A stretch of 64,000 nt of DNA, taken from the NCBI RefSeq assembly GCF_021532275.1, contig NZ_JACBOT010000008.1, positions 1-64,000 on the forward strand. Direction: 5' to 3'. The notes beneath the pieces were generated by a model. It was not told where the DNA came from. It did not search any database and was given only the letters and a program-made list of their open reading frames with translations. The DNA is from Brevibacterium sp. UCMA 11754. Its GTDB lineage: Bacteria; Actinomycetota; Actinomycetes; Actinomycetales; Brevibacteriaceae. This document shows positions 40,019 through 49,713 of this stretch, piece by piece (position 1 is the stretch's first letter; each line of letters starts with the position of its first letter). Made by a program: the position numbers and the translations under genes.

Positions 40019-40261
40019 TCAGCAACATCGAACCTTCGGATTGCGGTCCTGTTCATCGGTGAGGTCACGCCAGAACTCTTTCTCTCCCATGGCACCCTCG
40101 CGAGTGCCGTGGCGGCGCTCGTAGGACTCCATGTAATGGATGTAGGCGTTCTCACCCATGACCTCCTTGAGGTACCACAGGAGTCCTGCCGCGCCTCGGC
40201 GAAGCGATCCCCATGGGTCCCTCACGAGACGCTCGAGCGGATGTGTGCTTGCGCTGGTCAT
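40019..40261 (-). CDS. YbdD/YjiX-family small protein
   Basis: An 80-residue protein of the YbdD/YjiX family (PF04328), the usual partner of CstA/BtsT carbon-starvation transporters, including in E. coli. WYLKEVMGENAYIHYMESYERRHG, EKEFWRDLTDEQDR and the terminal RCC are characteristic. AAGGAG lies 7 bases before the ATG at 40261. It follows cstA by 45 bases. Confidence 0.93.
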   Translation of the reverse strand: MTSASTHPLERLVRDPWGSLRRGAAGLLWYLKEVMGENAYIHYMESYERRHGTREGAMGEKEFWRDLTDEQDRNPKVRCC

Positions 40262-40306
40262 GGTGTCGCTCCTTTCCGTGCCGCCGTCACGGCACATGGA
40301 ACACGG

Positions 40307-42526
40307 TTATGGTCGTCTGTGTGGGGAACGCTCGTCCCACTGGGCCTGGACCTCGCGTTCGGCCTTTCGTGCGATGAGACCTGCCGGAGCGAATATCTTG
40401 GTCTCCGTGTAAGGCTCCTCAGAGGTGGGCAGCGATCCCTTCCTGATGGCTTCGACGGACTTCCACACGGCCATGATGACGACCATGGCAACGAGCAGTG
40501 CGAAGACGATGGAGAGAGTGCCCTGCACAAAGGTGTTGCGGACGACGGCATTCATCGCCGCCACGCCTTCGGTGTTGCCCAGAGAAGTCTCGCCGGATGC
40601 CAAGGCATCCTTGTAGGCGAAGTGCTGCGCCCAGTATCCGAGCAGGGGATCCGAGGAGAAGATCTTCTGCCAGGAAGCAGCCATCGTGACCACGAGGTCC
40701 CACACGAGCGGTATGCCTGGGATCCAGGCCCACCGGGCCAGCCCCATCTTGCACACAATGGCGAAGACCACCGCCAGGGCTATGGCGGCCAACAGCTGGT
40801 TGGAGATGCCGAAGAGCGGGAACAGCGTGTTGATGCCGCCGAGAGGGTCGGTGACTCCCATCAACAGGATCGACCCCCATGCCGCGACCATGATCGCTGT
40901 GGTCAGCCACGCCCCCGGGGTCCACGAGGGGTCTCGGAACTTCTTCGAGAAGTTGCCCAGTGCGTCGCTGAGCATGAAACGGGCGACGCGGGTACCGGCA
41001 TCGATGGTGGTGAGGATGAACAGTGCCTCGAACATGACTGCGAAGTGGTACCAGAAGGACATCCATGCTGGACCGCCGAAGACATTGTGGAGAATTTGCG
41101 CCATGCCCATCGCCAGAGTCGGGGCGCCACCGGTGCGGGATACGATGCTCTCCTCTCCGACGTTATTTGCTGCCTGTTGGAGCACCTCGGGACTCGTTTC
41201 GACCCCGGACATGCCAAGAGAGTTGTTGATGAAGTCTGAGGCGCCCTGTGTTGTTCCGCCGGTGAGCGGTTCGGCGGCGTTCATCGCGAAGTACAGCCCT
41301 TTGTCGAGGCAGATCGCGGCCACCAGAGCCATGATCGCAACGAAGGACTCCATGAGCATTCCGCCGTAGCCGATGAGGCGGGCCTGGGATTCCTTCTCGA
41401 TCAGCTTCGGCGTGGTGCCTGAAGAGATGAGCGCGTGGAATCCCGATAGGGCCCCGCAGGCGATGGTGATGAAGAGGAACGGGAACAGAACTCCGGCGAA
41501 GGCAGGGCCTTCGGAGTTGAAGGCGAACTCGGTCACGGCCGGCATCTGCACACTCGGGTTGACGATGAGGATGCCGACAGCCAGGAGGATGATGGTGCCG
41601 ATCTTCATGAAGGTCGACAAGTAGTCACGCGGTGCCAGCAGCACCCAGACCGGCAGCACAGCGGCGAGGAAGCCATAGATCATCAGGCACCAGGCCAGTG
41701 TCACCTTGTCGAGGTGGAAGAACTCCGACCACACGGGCGAGTTGTGAACCCAGCCGCCGGCGACGATGGCCAGGATCAGGAGGACGACGCCGATGACCGA
41801 GACCTCGACGACCTTGCCCGGACGCAGGTAGCGCATGTAGATGCCCATGAACACGGCGATGGGAATCGTCATGGCGATCGAGAAGACACCCCAAGGGCTC
41901 TCGGCCAGTGCATTGATGATGACGACGCCGAGGACAGCGATGAGGATCACCATGATGAGGATGATGCCCAGCGAGGCGATGATTCCGCCAGTGCGACCAA
42001 GCTCATCACGAGTCATCTGACCTAGAGAGCGGCCATTGCGGCGCATCGAGAAGAACAGCACCAGGTAGTCCTGGACGCCGCCGGCGACGATGACGCCGAG
42101 AACGATCCACAGGGTACCGGGCAGGTAGCCCATCTGCGCGGCCAGGATCGGTCCGACCAGAGGCCCGGCGCCCGAGATGGCGGCGAAGTGGTGGCCGAAG
42201 AGCACTCGGCGGTCAGTGGGTGCGAAGTCGCGTCCATTGTCATTGAGCTCTGCAGGAGTGGCCCGTTTCGGGTCGGGGCGGCAGATCTTCCATTCGATGA
42301 ACTTGGCATAGAAACGGAACGCGATGAGATAGCTGCCCACGGCAGCGGCGACGAACCAGCTGGCCGACATCTCCTCTCCGCGCACGAACGCAACCATCGC
42401 CCATCCGGCGGCCGCGACCAACGCGATGACCACCCAGATGACGATCTTCACCGGAGTCCACCGCGGCTTCTCGACCACAGCCACCGGTGGCAGCCCCTCT
42501 TCGGTTCTGACGTATTCGACAGACAA
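40307..42526 (-). CDS. cstA: Carbon starvation protein CstA (pyruvate/peptide transporter family)
   Basis: A 739-residue polytopic transporter, about 16-18 helices, of the family that imports pyruvate or peptides in starvation. FRFYAKFIEWKICRPDPKRATPAELNDNGRDFAPTDRRVLFGHHFAAISGAGPLVGPILAAQMGYLPG is the family hallmark. The start is TTG at 42526 (MSVEYVRTEE) because GAGGAGG lies 5 bases before it; the in-frame ATG at 42571 would place that site inside the coding region. ybdD follows in the same operon. Confidence 0.95.
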   Translation of the reverse strand: MSVEYVRTEEGLPPVAVVEKPRWTPVKIVIWVVIALVAAAGWAMVAFVRGEEMSASWFVAAAVGSYLIAFRFYAKFIEWKICRPDPKRATPAELNDNGRDFAPTDRRVLFGHHFAAISGAGPLVGPILAAQMGYLPGTLWIVLGVIVAGGVQDYLVLFFSMRRNGRSLGQMTRDELGRTGGIIASLGIILIMVILIAVLGVVIINALAESPWGVFSIAMTIPIAVFMGIYMRYLRPGKVVEVSVIGVVLLILAIVAGGWVHNSPVWSEFFHLDKVTLAWCLMIYGFLAAVLPVWVLLAPRDYLSTFMKIGTIILLAVGILIVNPSVQMPAVTEFAFNSEGPAFAGVLFPFLFITIACGALSGFHALISSGTTPKLIEKESQARLIGYGGMLMESFVAIMALVAAICLDKGLYFAMNAAEPLTGGTTQGASDFINNSLGMSGVETSPEVLQQAANNVGEESIVSRTGGAPTLAMGMAQILHNVFGGPAWMSFWYHFAVMFEALFILTTIDAGTRVARFMLSDALGNFSKKFRDPSWTPGAWLTTAIMVAAWGSILLMGVTDPLGGINTLFPLFGISNQLLAAIALAVVFAIVCKMGLARWAWIPGIPLVWDLVVTMAASWQKIFSSDPLLGYWAQHFAYKDALASGETSLGNTEGVAAMNAVVRNTFVQGTLSIVFALLVAMVVIMAVWKSVEAIRKGSLPTSEEPYTETKIFAPAGLIARKAEREVQAQWDERSPHRRP

Positions 42527-42750
42527 GATTTCCTCCTCGTTGAGCTCGATGACTTCGCACCGAATATTCATTGCCCATGACCACCGGTCACCGGCCGAAC
42601 AAGACTGTTGATCGAACCATGTGAGATACCTCGATGAATCATGTGATCTGCTTCGTCACTATACCGTTTGCCGGTGGCGCGTAGGTGGCTGAGATCACCT
42701 GAGTCCTCGGCTCGCACGGGGTGGTCTGCGATGACGCGGGGTTGAAGTGG

Positions 42751-42756
42751 CATTAT
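42751..42756 (+). promoter_or_regulatory. -10 element for likely leaderless trpS mRNA
   Basis: CATTAT ends 6 bases before the first ATG (42763); no SD is seen. Confidence 0.45.
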
Positions 42757-42762
42757 GGTTCT

Positions 42763-43761
42763 ATGATGACTTCTTCTCTGCCACGCACCGTTTCCGGCAT
42801 CCAGGCCACCTCTGACTCACTGCACCTGGGCAACTACATCGGAGCTCTGCAGCAGTTCGTGGCGCATCAGGAGTCGCACGATGCCTTCTACTTCATCGCG
42901 AACATGCACGCGATCACCGTCGAGCAGGACCCCAGCGACCTGCGCGAGCGCACCCTGCGCACCGCTGCGCAGTTCATTGCGGCGGGTATCGACCCGGAGA
43001 AGTCGACGATCTTCGTCCAGTCACAGGTCCCGGCACACCCGCAGCTGTCATGGGTCCTCGAATGCACCACGTCGATGGGTGAGGCCAGCCGGATGACGCA
43101 GTTCAAGGACAAATCGGCCAAGCAGGAGCATGTGTCCCTGGGCCTGCTCACCTACCCAGCGCTGATGGCCGCCGACATCCTCCTCTACAATCCGCAGATG
43201 GTGCCCGTCGGCGAGGATCAGCGCCAGCATCTCGAGCTGACCCGAAACTTGGCCGAACGCTTCAACTATCGGTTCGGAGAGACCTTCGTCGTTCCTGAGG
43301 CACAGATCCTCAAGGCCACCGCGAAGATCTACGACCTGCAGAACCCTTCGTCGAAGATGTCAAAATCTTTGCCCAGCCCGCTGGGTCGCATCGACCTTCT
43401 CGACGACGCGAAGTCACTGACGAAGAAGATCAAGTCAGCCGTCACCGACGATGGCAAGGAGATCGCCTACGACCCGGAGTCCAAGCCCGGAGTCTCGAAC
43501 CTGCTCACGATCTATTCCTCTCTGACCTCGCGTTCGGTCGATGACATCGTCGCAGAGTACGAGGGCAAGATGTACGGTCACCTCAAGGTCGATCTGGCAG
43601 AGATCGCCGTCGAAGCCCTCACCCCTGTGCGAGAGCGCACCAATGAGCTCCTGCAGGACCGGGCGCAGCTCCAGGCCATCCTCGATTCGGGTGCGGCGAA
43701 GGCCAATGAGATCGCCGAGGTGACCCTGCGAGAGGTCTATGACAAGGTCGGCTTCGTCTGA
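42763..43761 (+). CDS. trpS: Tryptophanyl-tRNA synthetase
   Basis: A 332-residue class I synthetase charging tRNA-Trp. DSLHLGNYIGAL is the HIGH region and SSKMSKSLPS the KMSKS loop; MPVGEDQRQHLELTR-like sequence (PVGEDQRQHLELTR) binds Trp/tRNA. ATG 42763 or 42766. An APP1-like gene follows by 52 bases. Confidence 0.96.
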   Translation: MMTSSLPRTVSGIQATSDSLHLGNYIGALQQFVAHQESHDAFYFIANMHAITVEQDPSDLRERTLRTAAQFIAAGIDPEKSTIFVQSQVPAHPQLSWVLECTTSMGEASRMTQFKDKSAKQEHVSLGLLTYPALMAADILLYNPQMVPVGEDQRQHLELTRNLAERFNYRFGETFVVPEAQILKATAKIYDLQNPSSKMSKSLPSPLGRIDLLDDAKSLTKKIKSAVTDDGKEIAYDPESKPGVSNLLTIYSSLTSRSVDDIVAEYEGKMYGHLKVDLAEIAVEALTPVRERTNELLQDRAQLQAILDSGAAKANEIAEVTLREVYDKVGFV

Positions 43762-43813
43762 GCCGACTGCAACCCGATCCGACCTGACGTGCGATGAGTG
43801 TGAAGGAAGAACC

Positions 43814-44863
43814 GTGGCGAAGAAGAAACCCGAAGAGGGACCGCTGAACCTCACCCCGGACATGCTGCACACCGCGGCACGGATGGAAGACCGGCTCAAC
43901 GGCTGGCTGCAGAACCGCGCCACCGATCACACCTATCAGCGCACAGTCATCGCCTATGACACCTATGGCGGCACCGGGTGGGTGAGAGTGCTCGGACGTT
44001 TGGTCCTGACCCCCACAGGTCAGCCTGCGGCGGACCTGCAGGCGAGCATTCGGGGATGGAAGTCCTTCGTCAGTGTGCCTCTGCCCAACGACACGGCCTG
44101 GGTCCGCGTCAATGACGAAGAGCACATGGTCACCGCTGACAGGGGCGGCATCATCGACACTGTCATTCCCGGTGACTTTCAGCCCGGTGAGACGGAGATC
44201 GAACTGTGGACCGATGGCTCGCTCGTCGATTCCGCTGCCGTGCGGATCATCGGCGAGGACACGACGTTCGGCATCATCTCCGATATCGATGACACGGTCA
44301 TGGTCACCTCACTGCCGCGACCATTTCTTGCCGCGTGGAACACCTTCGTCCTCAGCGAGCATGCCAGGTCGCCTGTGGCGGGAATGGCTGTGCTCTATGA
44401 CCGGATCACCTATATGCGCCCGAATTCTCCGATGGTCTATCTGTCGACGGGAGCGTGGAATTCGGCCCTGACGATCAAGAGGTTCCTCTCTCGCAACCTC
44501 TACCCGATGGGGCCTCTGCTGCTCACCGATTGGGGGCCGACGACGACTCGCGTCTTCCGTTCGGGTAAGGAGCATAAACGCAACTCTCTGGAGCGCCTGT
44601 CGCGTGAGTTCCCGTGGATGAAATGGCTGCTCATCGGCGACGACGGTCAGAAGGACGAAGAGGTCTACGGAGAGTTCGTGGACAACCACCCCGACAATGT
44701 CGCGGCGGTCGCGATCCGCCAGCTCACCGTCGGTGAAGCGGTCTGGGCAGGTGGTCGTTCGAAGCGCCACGGTCGCGGCCAGGGCGTGCCGTGGATCTAT
44801 GCCCCGGACGGTGCAGGACTGTCTTCGCGCCTGACCGAACGGGGCATCATCTCCACGATCTGA
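43814..44863 (+). CDS. APP1-like phosphatidate phosphatase domain protein (DUF2183)
   Basis: A 349-residue protein with the DxDxT phosphatase motif at D157-D159-T161 (ISDIDDTVMVTSLP) and later YLSTGAWNSAL and LIGDDGQKDEEVY, the layout of yeast App1 phosphatidate phosphatase and its bacterial relatives. An N-terminal beta-rich domain (about 40-150) precedes it. Yeast App1 acts on phosphatidate in endocytosis; the bacterial substrate is not established. The GTG start has AAGGAAG upstream. Probably in one transcript with trpS. Confidence 0.88.
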   Translation: MAKKKPEEGPLNLTPDMLHTAARMEDRLNGWLQNRATDHTYQRTVIAYDTYGGTGWVRVLGRLVLTPTGQPAADLQASIRGWKSFVSVPLPNDTAWVRVNDEEHMVTADRGGIIDTVIPGDFQPGETEIELWTDGSLVDSAAVRIIGEDTTFGIISDIDDTVMVTSLPRPFLAAWNTFVLSEHARSPVAGMAVLYDRITYMRPNSPMVYLSTGAWNSALTIKRFLSRNLYPMGPLLLTDWGPTTTRVFRSGKEHKRNSLERLSREFPWMKWLLIGDDGQKDEEVYGEFVDNHPDNVAAVAIRQLTVGEAVWAGGRSKRHGRGQGVPWIYAPDGAGLSSRLTERGIISTI

Positions 44864-44877
44864 GAGTTCGGTGCGGC

Positions 44878-45867
44878 TCAGCCGACGCCGACAGCCGTAT
44901 TCAGGCGAGCGTCGAGCTCCGTCTTCGCGGCCTCGAACTGCGCGGTAAGACTGTCGACGAGTTCGGCAGCGGTGCTCTTCTCGTGGAGCACGCCGATGCC
45001 CTGACCCGAGCCCCAGATGTCCTTCCACGCCTTCGAGTCCGACCCCTCCTTCGTGCCGAAGTCCATCTTCGTCGGGTCAGCCTCGGGAAGATCGTCGGGG
45101 TCGAGTCCCGAGGCAGTGATGGAACCGCGCAGGTAGTTGCCCTTGACTCCGGTGAAGTAGCTGGAGTAGACGACGTCCTCGGCAGCGGAGTCGACGATCA
45201 TCTGCTTGTAGTCTTCGGTGACGTTGGCCTCTGCCGTCGACAGGAAGGCCGAGCCCACATAGGCGCAGTCGGCGCCGGCGGCGAGTGCTGCGAGGACCGA
45301 GCGGCCGTGTGCAATTGCGCCCGAGAGCAGCACCGGGCCGTCGAACCAGGACCGGATCTCCTGGACCAGCGCGAATGGGGAGAGCGCTCCGGCATGTCCA
45401 CCGGCACCGGCGGCCACGGCGATGACACCGTCGGCGCCCTTCTCCACGGCTTTGTGCGCGAACTTGTTGTTGATGACGTCATGGAGGACGATGCCGCCGT
45501 AGGAGTGCACAGCCTCGTTGACCTCTTCTCGTGCGCCCAATGACGTGATCACGATGGGCACCTGGTGGCGGACCACCTCGGCGAGGTCGGCTTCCAAACG
45601 GTTGTTCGAGCGGTGAACGATGAGGTTCACAGCGAACGGTGCCGCCGGACGATCGGGATTCGCTGCGGTGAACGCGGCGTTGCTCTCTCGGATCTCGTCG
45701 AGCCAGTCGGTGAGCATCGAGGCCGGGCGGGCATTGAGGGTGGGGAAGGAACCGATGATGCCGGCCTGGCACTGGGCCTTGACCAGGTCGGGGCCCGATG
45801 CGATGAACATGGGGGAGCCGAGCACCGGAAGTCGCAGCTGGGGGAGAAGATTGGCGAAAGAATTCAT
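44878..45867 (-). CDS. Nitronate monooxygenase-like FMN protein
   Basis: A 329-residue TIM-barrel flavoprotein of the nitronate monooxygenase/2-nitropropane dioxygenase family. N-terminal LRLPVLGSPMFIASGPDLVKA, the FMN/phosphate regions AAGAGGHAG and LLSGAIAHGRSVLAALAAGADCAYVGSAFL are typical. Members detoxify propionate-3-nitronate, but many relatives have other roles. AAAGGAGG lies just before the ATG. It converges with the APP1-like gene with only 14 bases between. Confidence 0.9.
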   Translation of the reverse strand: MNSFANLLPQLRLPVLGSPMFIASGPDLVKAQCQAGIIGSFPTLNARPASMLTDWLDEIRESNAAFTAANPDRPAAPFAVNLIVHRSNNRLEADLAEVVRHQVPIVITSLGAREEVNEAVHSYGGIVLHDVINNKFAHKAVEKGADGVIAVAAGAGGHAGALSPFALVQEIRSWFDGPVLLSGAIAHGRSVLAALAAGADCAYVGSAFLSTAEANVTEDYKQMIVDSAAEDVVYSSYFTGVKGNYLRGSITASGLDPDDLPEADPTKMDFGTKEGSDSKAWKDIWGSGQGIGVLHEKSTAAELVDSLTAQFEAAKTELDARLNTAVGVG

Positions 45868-46017
45868 TGTGCCTCCTTTGGGTGGATGAACGTTTCCACT
45901 CTAACTGAACGATTGTTAAAAGTGATCATGTGACCGAATACGCCGATGGCGCAGACGAGTTCGCCTCGCCTGCGCCATCGTTGCAGCCGTGTGCGGGCTG
46001 CCGCGTCATGCGGTGAT

Positions 46018-46794
46018 TCAGGAATCTGTGAAGTTCGCGTCCCGCTTCTCGACGAATGCGGCCATTCCCTCGGACTGGTCGTTCGTGGCCAGGGAGGAGT
46101 GGAAGAGGCGACGTTCGTAGCGCAGTCCCTGCTCGAGCGTCGTTTCGAATGCGGTATTGACCGCTTCTTTCACCATCGCCGAGGCGATGCGGGACTTGGA
46201 CGCGATCGTCTGCGCGATCTCGTTGGCCGTTGCAAGAAGTTCCTCGGGTTCGACGATACGTGCGACGAGGCCCGAGCGTTCGGCCTCCTCTGCGTCCATC
46301 ATGCGTCCGGTCAGGCACATGTCCATGGACTTGGCCTTGCCGATCGCGCGAGTCAGACGCTGGGATCCGCCCATACCGGGGAGGACGCCGAGGTTGATCT
46401 CGGGCTGGCCGAACTTCGCCTTCGTCGATGCGATGAGGATGTCGCCCATCATTGCCAGCTCACAGCCGCCGCCGAGTGCGAAGCCGTTGACCGCGGTGAT
46501 GACCGGTTTGCGCACGTCAGTCAGGCGGGTCCAGCCGGCGAACCAGTCGGCCTTGAACGCGGTGGCGAAGTCGAGGTCGGACATCTCCTTGATGTCGGCG
46601 CCCGCGGCGAAGGCCTTGCCGCTGCCGGTGATGATGATCGCCTTGACCTCATCGTCGGCATCGAATGCGGTGGCTGCGTCGGTGACGTCGGTGAGAACCT
46701 GCATGTTCAACGCGTTGAGAGCCTTCGGGCGATCGAGCGTGATGGTGGCAACACCCTGGTCGACGGATGTGAGGATTGTTTCGTAGTCGCTCAT
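46018..46794 (-). CDS. Enoyl-CoA hydratase
   Basis: A 258-residue crotonase-fold hydratase. The oxyanion-hole segments are [11 protein letters not shown] and [16 protein letters not shown], and the catalytic glutamates are in GGGCELA and [13 protein letters not shown]. The start ATG 46794 overlaps the upstream hydrolase by ATGA. With its neighbours it fits methacrylyl-CoA hydration in valine breakdown, though broader use is likely. Confidence 0.94.
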   Translation of the reverse strand: MSDYETILTSVDQGVATITLDRPKALNALNMQVLTDVTDAATAFDADDEVKAIIITGSGKAFAAGADIKEMSDLDFATAFKADWFAGWTRLTDVRKPVITAVNGFALGGGCELAMMGDILIASTKAKFGQPEINLGVLPGMGGSQRLTRAIGKAKSMDMCLTGRMMDAEEAERSGLVARIVEPEELLATANEIAQTIASKSRIASAMVKEAVNTAFETTLEQGLRYERRLFHSSLATNDQSEGMAAFVEKRDANFTDS

Positions 46795-47849
46795 GCGAAC
46801 ACCTTCTCTTCGTGATCGGTGGTGAGGATGTCGTTGACTGTTTCGTCGCTGACCTCGTCGAATGCGGACGGGGACCACTGTGGGTTGCGGTCCTTGTCGA
46901 TGACCTGCGCGCGGATGCCCTCCTTGAGGTCGGGACGACGTGTCAGCGCGACGGCTGCGCGATAGTCCTGTTCGAGGACTTCGGCCAGGGACATGTCTCG
47001 GGCTTTGCGCACGGCGGCCAGTGTCACCTTCACCGAGGTGGGTGCCTTGGTCCCGATCAGCTTCCCGGCGGCATTGGCATCGGGGTTCGCATGCGCGGTC
47101 AGCGCTGCGACGATGTCCTCTGCCCGGTCCCTGCTATAGCATTCGTCGATCCAGCCTGCTGCCTCGGCGAGTTCGTTCTCCGGAGCATCGGCGGCGTAGC
47201 GGTCGATCACTGTTTCCACGTCGCCGCCTGCTTCGAGGTCGGCGATGAGTCCCGGCACTTCAGCGTCCGGCACGTAGTAGTCAGCCAGTCCCATGGCCAG
47301 CGCGGCTCCTGCTCCGACCGGCAGTCCGGTCAGCGCCAGATGGGTGCCGAGCTCGCCCGGCGCATTGGCCAGCAGATGTGTGCCGCCGACGTCGGGGAAC
47401 AGGCCGATCCCGGTCTCCGGCATTCCGATCTTGGTGGAATCGGTGACGATGCGGTGGGAGCCGTGGCCCGAGATTCCGACGCCGCCGCCCATCGTGATGC
47501 CGTTCATGATGACGACATAGGGCTTGGGGAATTCGGAGATCTCATGGTTCATCTTGTATTCGCGATTCCAGAATCGGGCGTTCTCATCGGTGCCGGCGAC
47601 AATGTCGTTGTAGACGGCCTTGATGTCGCCTCCGGCGCACAGCCCGCGTTCGCCGCGTCCGGTGACAAGGACGGCCTTGATCGCGTCGTCATCGCGCCAG
47701 CTCTTCAGGGCGTCATCGATGGCGCCCACCATCTGCTGGCTCAGTGCGTTGATCAGCTTCGGCCTGTTGAGCTCTATCCGGCCCACTCCGTTGGTGATCG
47801 AGGTGATCACCGATGCTTCCGTCGGCGGTGCCGCGGTCTCTGTCGTCAT
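46791..47849 (-). CDS. 3-hydroxyisobutyryl-CoA hydrolase
   Basis: A 352-residue crotonase-superfamily thioesterase of the HIBCH type that releases 3-hydroxyisobutyrate from its CoA ester in valine degradation. [36 protein letters not shown] and [18 protein letters not shown] are diagnostic, with the longer C-terminal region. One base separates it from the acyl-CoA dehydrogenase stop. Confidence 0.93.
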   Translation of the reverse strand: MTTETAAPPTEASVITSITNGVGRIELNRPKLINALSQQMVGAIDDALKSWRDDDAIKAVLVTGRGERGLCAGGDIKAVYNDIVAGTDENARFWNREYKMNHEISEFPKPYVVIMNGITMGGGVGISGHGSHRIVTDSTKIGMPETGIGLFPDVGGTHLLANAPGELGTHLALTGLPVGAGAALAMGLADYYVPDAEVPGLIADLEAGGDVETVIDRYAADAPENELAEAAGWIDECYSRDRAEDIVAALTAHANPDANAAGKLIGTKAPTSVKVTLAAVRKARDMSLAEVLEQDYRAAVALTRRPDLKEGIRAQVIDKDRNPQWSPSAFDEVSDETVNDILTTDHEEKVFA

Positions 47850-47850
47850 A

Positions 47851-49017
47851 TCAGCCCACTCCTGTGCTCTTGCGCGAAATGATCACGCGCATGATTTCGT
47901 TGGTGCCTTCCAGAATCTGGTGGACGCGCAGGTCACGCACCAGCTTCTCAATTCCATACTCTGTCAGATAGCCGTAGCCGCCGTGCAACTGGAGTGCCCT
48001 ATTGGCGACGTCGAAGCCCGAATCTGTGGCTGTCAGCTTCGCCATTGCCGAGAGCAATGAGGTGTTGGGATCGCCTGCGTCGTAGGCGTTGGCGGCACGC
48101 CACAGGAGGGAGCGAGCCGCTTCGAGCTTGGTCTGCATCTCCGCGACCTCGAATCGCAGAGCCTGGAAAGCTGAGAGCTCGGTGCCGAAGGCCTGTCGTT
48201 CGCCCATGTAGTCGATGGCCTTCTCCAACGCAGATTGCCCGCCGCCCAGCGAGCATGCTCCGATGTTGAGCCGGCCTCCGTCGAGTCCGGACATCGCGAT
48301 CTTGAAACCCTGACCGGGTTCGCCGAGGAGGTTCTCCTTCGGCACGCGAACGTTTTCCATGATGACCTGTCGGGTCGGCTGAGCTCGCCATCCCATCTTC
48401 TGTTCGTTGGGGCCGAAGGAGAGACCCTCCATGCCCTTTTCGAGGATGAATGCGGAGATTCCGCGCGATCCGTCCTGGCCGGTACGCGCCATCACCAGGT
48501 ACGTTTCGCTGGTGCCGGCACCGGAAATGAACTGCTTGACGCCGTTGAGGACATAGGAGTCAACGTCCTCCCTCGCCGAGGTGCGCAGAGCGGCAGCATC
48601 GGAACCGGCATTGGGTTCCGTGAGGCAGTAGCTGCCGAGGTGATCCATCGAGACGAGCTTCGAGAGGTATTTCTCCTTCTGTTCGGCATCTCCGTATTTG
48701 TCGATCATCCACGCCACCATGTTGTGGATGGAGATGTATGCGGCGACCGAGGGGCAGGCGGTCGACATGGCTTCGAAGATGAGGGCTGCATCCATTCGCC
48801 CCATCCCGGTGCCGCCGGCTTCTTCGCTGACGTAGATTCCGCCCATGCCCAGGTCGGCGGACCTCTTGATGACGTCGACGGGGAAGTGGTGGTTGGCATC
48901 CCACTCCAGAGCATGCGGTGCGATCTCGGAATCGGCGAATTCGCGCACCATGCCGGAGATTGTCTGTTGTTCTTCGGTGAGACCGAACGGCAGGGCAGCT
49001 GCTGTGCTGCGGGACAT
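47851..49017 (-). CDS. Acyl-CoA dehydrogenase (isobutyryl-CoA dehydrogenase-like)
   Basis: A 388-residue FAD enzyme resembling ACAD8-type isobutyryl-CoA dehydrogenases. YCLTEPNAGSDAAALRTSA is the first ACAD signature, and LQLHGGYGYLTEYGIEKLVRDLRVHQILEGTNEIMR the C-terminal one, with the catalytic Glu in ILEGTNEI. GGAGGA precedes ATG 49017. First gene of a three-gene block (dehydrogenase, HIBCH, hydratase) matching consecutive valine steps. Confidence 0.94.
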   Translation of the reverse strand: MSRSTAAALPFGLTEEQQTISGMVREFADSEIAPHALEWDANHHFPVDVIKRSADLGMGGIYVSEEAGGTGMGRMDAALIFEAMSTACPSVAAYISIHNMVAWMIDKYGDAEQKEKYLSKLVSMDHLGSYCLTEPNAGSDAAALRTSAREDVDSYVLNGVKQFISGAGTSETYLVMARTGQDGSRGISAFILEKGMEGLSFGPNEQKMGWRAQPTRQVIMENVRVPKENLLGEPGQGFKIAMSGLDGGRLNIGACSLGGGQSALEKAIDYMGERQAFGTELSAFQALRFEVAEMQTKLEAARSLLWRAANAYDAGDPNTSLLSAMAKLTATDSGFDVANRALQLHGGYGYLTEYGIEKLVRDLRVHQILEGTNEIMRVIISRKSTGVG

Positions 49018-49163
49018 TGTTCCTCCACGGTTTGGGCTATCCACGATCGAGGCTTATCGGATTCGTGATGACGTTCACTACGATACGGAGAAATTACTTG
49101 GACGTCCAACTAATTTTGCGCAGTCTGTTCGCCTGAAAATCGGTCAGCAGAAGAGAAGCAGCC

Positions 49164-49679
49164 TCAGGCGTGGTCTTCGAGCTCGGAGCGCAGTGATTCA
49201 AGGTGGGGGAGGAGTCCGCCCAAATCGGTCCCGGCCAGCGCGGGGGAGGTGAAGACCTCTTCATTGAGGGCGGCGGTTGCCCGTGACGAGAGTTCACGGC
49301 CGGACTCGGTGAGCTCGACGAGCGTGGTGCGACGGTCATCGGGGTGGCTGCGTCTCTTCACGAGACCGGCCTTCTCGAGTCGATCGACCGAGTTCGTCGT
49401 CGATGTGGCGTGGACCTGCAGGCGGGCCGAGATCTTCGACATCGGCAGTGTTCCCGACTTGGTGAAGGACAGGAGGGTAAGGACTTCGTACCGTGAGAAC
49501 GTCAGCGCAAAGGGTTTGAGTGCGGCATCGACTTTGGCGAGGAACAGCTGATGGACTCTCATCACAGAGATCACAGTCGTCATTCCATCGGTGGAATCGT
49601 TCCAACCGTGGGCGAGCCACTGTTTCCTGGACTCCTCGATCGGGTCGAGTCTGCTCGCTGATGCCTTTTCCGCCGCCAT
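49164..49679 (-). CDS. MarR-family transcriptional regulator
   Basis: A 171-residue winged-helix repressor-type regulator. PMSKISARLQVHATSTTNSVDRLEKAGLVKRRSHPDDRRTTLVELTESGREL is the recognition helix and wing. ATG 49679 is preceded at 7 bases by TACACT (minus strand) and has no SD. It lies 146 bases upstream of the acyl-CoA dehydrogenase block on the same strand and may regulate it. Confidence 0.92.
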   Translation of the reverse strand: MAAEKASASRLDPIEESRKQWLAHGWNDSTDGMTTVISVMRVHQLFLAKVDAALKPFALTFSRYEVLTLLSFTKSGTLPMSKISARLQVHATSTTNSVDRLEKAGLVKRRSHPDDRRTTLVELTESGRELSSRATAALNEEVFTSPALAGTDLGGLLPHLESLRSELEDHA

Positions 49680-49707
49680 TGTCGACAGTGTAGTGAAGTG
49701 AGAAGAT
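49679..49707 (+). promoter_or_regulatory. Promoter for a likely leaderless SRAP mRNA
   Basis: TTGTCG (49679-49684), 17 bases, GAAGAT (49702-49707), then 6 bases to the ATG. It overlaps the opposing marR -10 (49687-49692 on the minus strand), so the two promoters may interfere. Confidence 0.5.
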
Positions 49708-49713
49708 AAGCGC

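Noticed and set aside
42600..42665. CRP/GlxR-like site (TGTGA...TCAC) upstream of cstA
   Set aside because: Half-sites are present, but spacing is 9 rather than 6 bases and the second arm is incomplete.
45900..45920. TetR-like operator upstream of the nitronate monooxygenase-like gene
   Set aside because: Only TAAC/GTTA 4-base arms match across a 9-base spacer; too weak.
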